Source of the DNA: DATCVA01 sp036567205
GTDB lineage: Bacteria; Pseudomonadota; Gammaproteobacteria; Burkholderiales; Burkholderiaceae_B
Assembly: GCA_036567205.1 (NCBI GenBank)
Contig: DATCVA010000313.1
Location: forward strand, 1-7,878
Direction of reading: 5' to 3'
DNA: 7,878 bases
The position numbers and the translations under genes were made by a program. The notes beneath the pieces are model-generated. The model was not told the origin of the DNA, searched no databases, and was given only the letters and a program-made list of their open reading frames with translations. Below are positions 7,124-7,878 of this stretch, piece after piece (the first letter of the stretch is position 1; each line of letters starts with the position of its first letter).

Positions 7124-7132
7124 ATTTCATAA
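7104..7132. repeat. Perfect 12-5-12 AT-rich palindrome over the promoter (operator candidate)
   Basis: TTATGAAATTTT (7104-7115) and AAAATTTCATAA (7121-7132) are exact inverted copies around CTTAT. The palindrome begins inside the spacer and covers the -10 and expected start site of the promoter, the usual place for a repressor operator. The stem is nearly all A/T, so an RNA terminator role is unlikely. A loose Fur-box match (12 of 19 by eye) overlaps its left side and is not convincing. Confidence 0.5.
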
Positions 7133-7143
7133 GAGCCAGAAAA

Positions 7144-7221
7144 ATGTTAGATTTATTTCGAAAAATACCTGCATCATCAACGTCTGCTATTTGTTCAATA
7201 GAAAAAATGCAAACGATATGA
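7144..7221 (+). CDS. Possible 25-residue leader peptide or remnant ORF
   Basis: An ATG about 14 nt after the predicted start of the strong promoter opens 25 codons (MLDLFRKIPASS... to MQTI, stop TGA at 7219). AAGAG (7131-7135) is 8 nt upstream and would sit right at the transcript start. There is no recognisable domain, and a frame this short can occur by chance in AT-rich DNA. It is listed only because of its place behind the promoter. Confidence 0.15.
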   Translation: MLDLFRKIPASSTSAICSIEKMQTI

Positions 7222-7462
7222 ATTGCATGCGGTGTAAATGTAACTAAGTTCGCAACGTCAACCAGCCGGTAAAACCGTCATAGCGCCTCCGCCGGAAGCA
7301 CAAAATGCCATTGCCACGCACAATGCAAGTAATCCACTTCCAAATCAATAGTGAACACGAAGATGAAGCGCAGACAGTACATTGGTATGGCAAGCGAAGC
7401 CGATACCGGTTACGTCAATTGGGAAATGGAATAAACTGCGCTTTGAATTATGGTTCGAATCC

Positions 7463-7485
7463 CTGCTTAAAATTCTCTGCTTAAA
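7463..7485 (+). repeat. Direct repeat CTGCTTAAA x2 before the aldehyde dehydrogenase
   Basis: CTGCTTAAA occurs at 7463-7471 and 7477-7485, 14 bp apart, ending one base before the ribosome-binding site. The first copy overlaps a weak -10 candidate (TAAAAT 7468-7473, with TTGAAT 7443-7448 at a 19-nt spacing). It could be a regulator site or a chance duplication. Confidence 0.3.
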
Positions 7486-7499
7486 CGAGGTAGCACTAA

Positions 7500-7878
7500 A
7501 TGTACGAAACCCTGGCGTTGTATATCGATGGCGAATTCTTGGGCGACGAGGGCCGCAAGACCGAAGCCGTTACCAACCCGGCGACACTGGACGTGCTGGG
7601 CCACCTGCCCCATGCCACCGTGGCCGATCTGGACCGCGCCCTGGCCGCGGCCCAGCGGGCCTTTGAGTCGTGGCGCCACAGCTCGCCGATGCTACGCTCG
7701 GAGATTTTGCGCAAAGTCGGGCAGCTGTCGCGCGAGCGCGCCCAGCAGATCGGCCGCAACATGACGCTGGACCAGGGCAAGCCCCTGGCCGAAGCGGTGG
7801 GGGAAATTACCGCGTGCGCCGACCATGCCGACTGGCACGCCGAAGAGTGCCGGCGCATATACGGGCGCGTTATTCCGT
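7500..7878 (+). CDS. Aldehyde dehydrogenase, succinate-semialdehyde dehydrogenase type (N-terminal part)
   Basis: 126 codons are visible, and the gene runs out of the window. The ATG is at 7500, with GAGG (7487-7490) 9 nt upstream. The start MYETLALYIDGEF, then TNPATLDVLGHLPHAT, the Ala-rich helix to AFESW, the TLDQGKPLAEAVGEI block (89-103) and WHAEECRRIYGRVIP (112-126) are typical of the NAD(P)-dependent ALDH superfamily, closest in feel to GabD-like succinate-semialdehyde dehydrogenases. These oxidise an aldehyde to its acid in the cytoplasm. The Rossmann motif, catalytic Cys and Glu lie outside the window, so substrate and cofactor cannot be assigned. It is divergent from the secretion operon and clearly richer in G+C (75 of 120 bases at 7501-7620) than the DNA before it, so it is probably part of a separate metabolic locus. 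Confidence 0.9.
   Translation, partial: MYETLALYIDGEFLGDEGRKTEAVTNPATLDVLGHLPHATVADLDRALAAAQRAFESWRHSSPMLRSEILRKVGQLSRERAQQIGRNMTLDQGKPLAEAVGEITACADHADWHAEECRRIYGRVIP

Larger units (their letters stand above)
6572..7499. other. Divergent 928-bp region without a convincing protein gene
   Basis: It lies between the TolC start (minus strand) and the aldehyde dehydrogenase start (plus strand), so both 5' control regions must be here. Frames longer than 60 codons (6598-6855 plus, 6862-7122 plus, 6668-6874 minus) resemble nothing I know and lack good ribosome-binding sites. What can be seen is a cluster of inverted repeats (6777-6943), a very AT-rich patch with a consensus-like promoter and palindrome (7084-7132), a 25-codon frame directly behind it (7144-7221), a 53-codon frame without a ribosome-binding site (7323-7484), and a 9-bp direct repeat (7463-7485). 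I found no clear promoter for the TolC operon: a TATACG on the minus strand lies too near the GTG. Confidence 0.7.

Noticed and set aside
7449..7465. tRNA T-arm look-alike (loop TTCGAAT) before the aldehyde dehydrogenase
   Set aside because: The stem has a mismatch, and no D-arm, anticodon arm, acceptor stem or CCA can be fitted around it. It could be a tRNA scrap from an integration event, but nothing else supports that.
7323..7484. 53-codon plus-strand frame ending 15 nt before the dehydrogenase
   Set aside because: It has no ribosome-binding site and no recognisable sequence, and it overlaps the tRNA-like and repeat elements; treated as chance.
1..7878. CRISPR arrays, insertion sequences, rRNA genes
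   Set aside because: No regularly spaced repeats, transposase frames with flanking inverted repeats, or rRNA-like sequence were seen.

Overview
The window carries most of a LapA/BrtA-type giant-adhesin secretion locus from a Gram-negative bacterium, probably a betaproteobacterium of the Alcaligenaceae (Bordetella, Achromobacter or Pusillimonas relatives). That placement is inference. It rests on the gene order (TolC, small protein, ABC transporter, HlyD adaptor, LuxR regulator, retention-module adhesin), which resembles what I recall of Bordetella brtA loci, and on the protein style. No 16S rRNA or other taxonomic marker is present.

Layout. Six genes lie on the minus strand and are read from right to left. 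They are a TolC-family outer-membrane channel (6571-5087, GTG start); a 72-residue conserved small protein (5049-4831); a type I secretion ABC transporter with a degenerate, non-catalytic C39-like domain (about 4850-2655); an HlyD-family membrane-fusion protein that overlaps the transporter stop by ATGA (2658-1237); a LuxR-family response regulator (1213-593); and the first 149 residues of a large secreted adhesin with a LapA-type N-terminal retention module (449 to beyond position 1). The first five are closely packed (overlaps or gaps of 23-37 nt) and look like one operon. A 143-bp gap holding a strong hairpin and a 24-bp palindrome separates them from the adhesin, so the adhesin probably has its own control.

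On the right, 928 bp (6572-7499) hold no convincing protein gene. This stretch has a cluster of short inverted repeats (6777-6943). It also has a very AT-rich patch (33 G/C of 120 bases at 7081-7200, hand count) with a near-consensus sigma-70 promoter overlapped by a perfect 12-5-12 palindrome, and a 9-bp direct repeat just before the next gene. From 7500 rightward on the plus strand begins a GC-richer aldehyde dehydrogenase of the succinate-semialdehyde dehydrogenase type, cut off by the window edge.

How it works together (family knowledge plus inference). The ABC protein, HlyD adaptor and TolC channel form a tripartite type I exporter for the adhesin. The adhesin's N-terminal module is expected to jam in the TolC pore so that it stays cell-attached, until a LapG-type periplasmic protease cuts the di-alanine site (here T-A-A-V, residues 111-114). 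The c-di-GMP receptor/protease pair (LapD/LapG) is not in this window. The embedded LuxR regulator is a natural candidate for controlling adhesin transcription. The aldehyde dehydrogenase appears unrelated.
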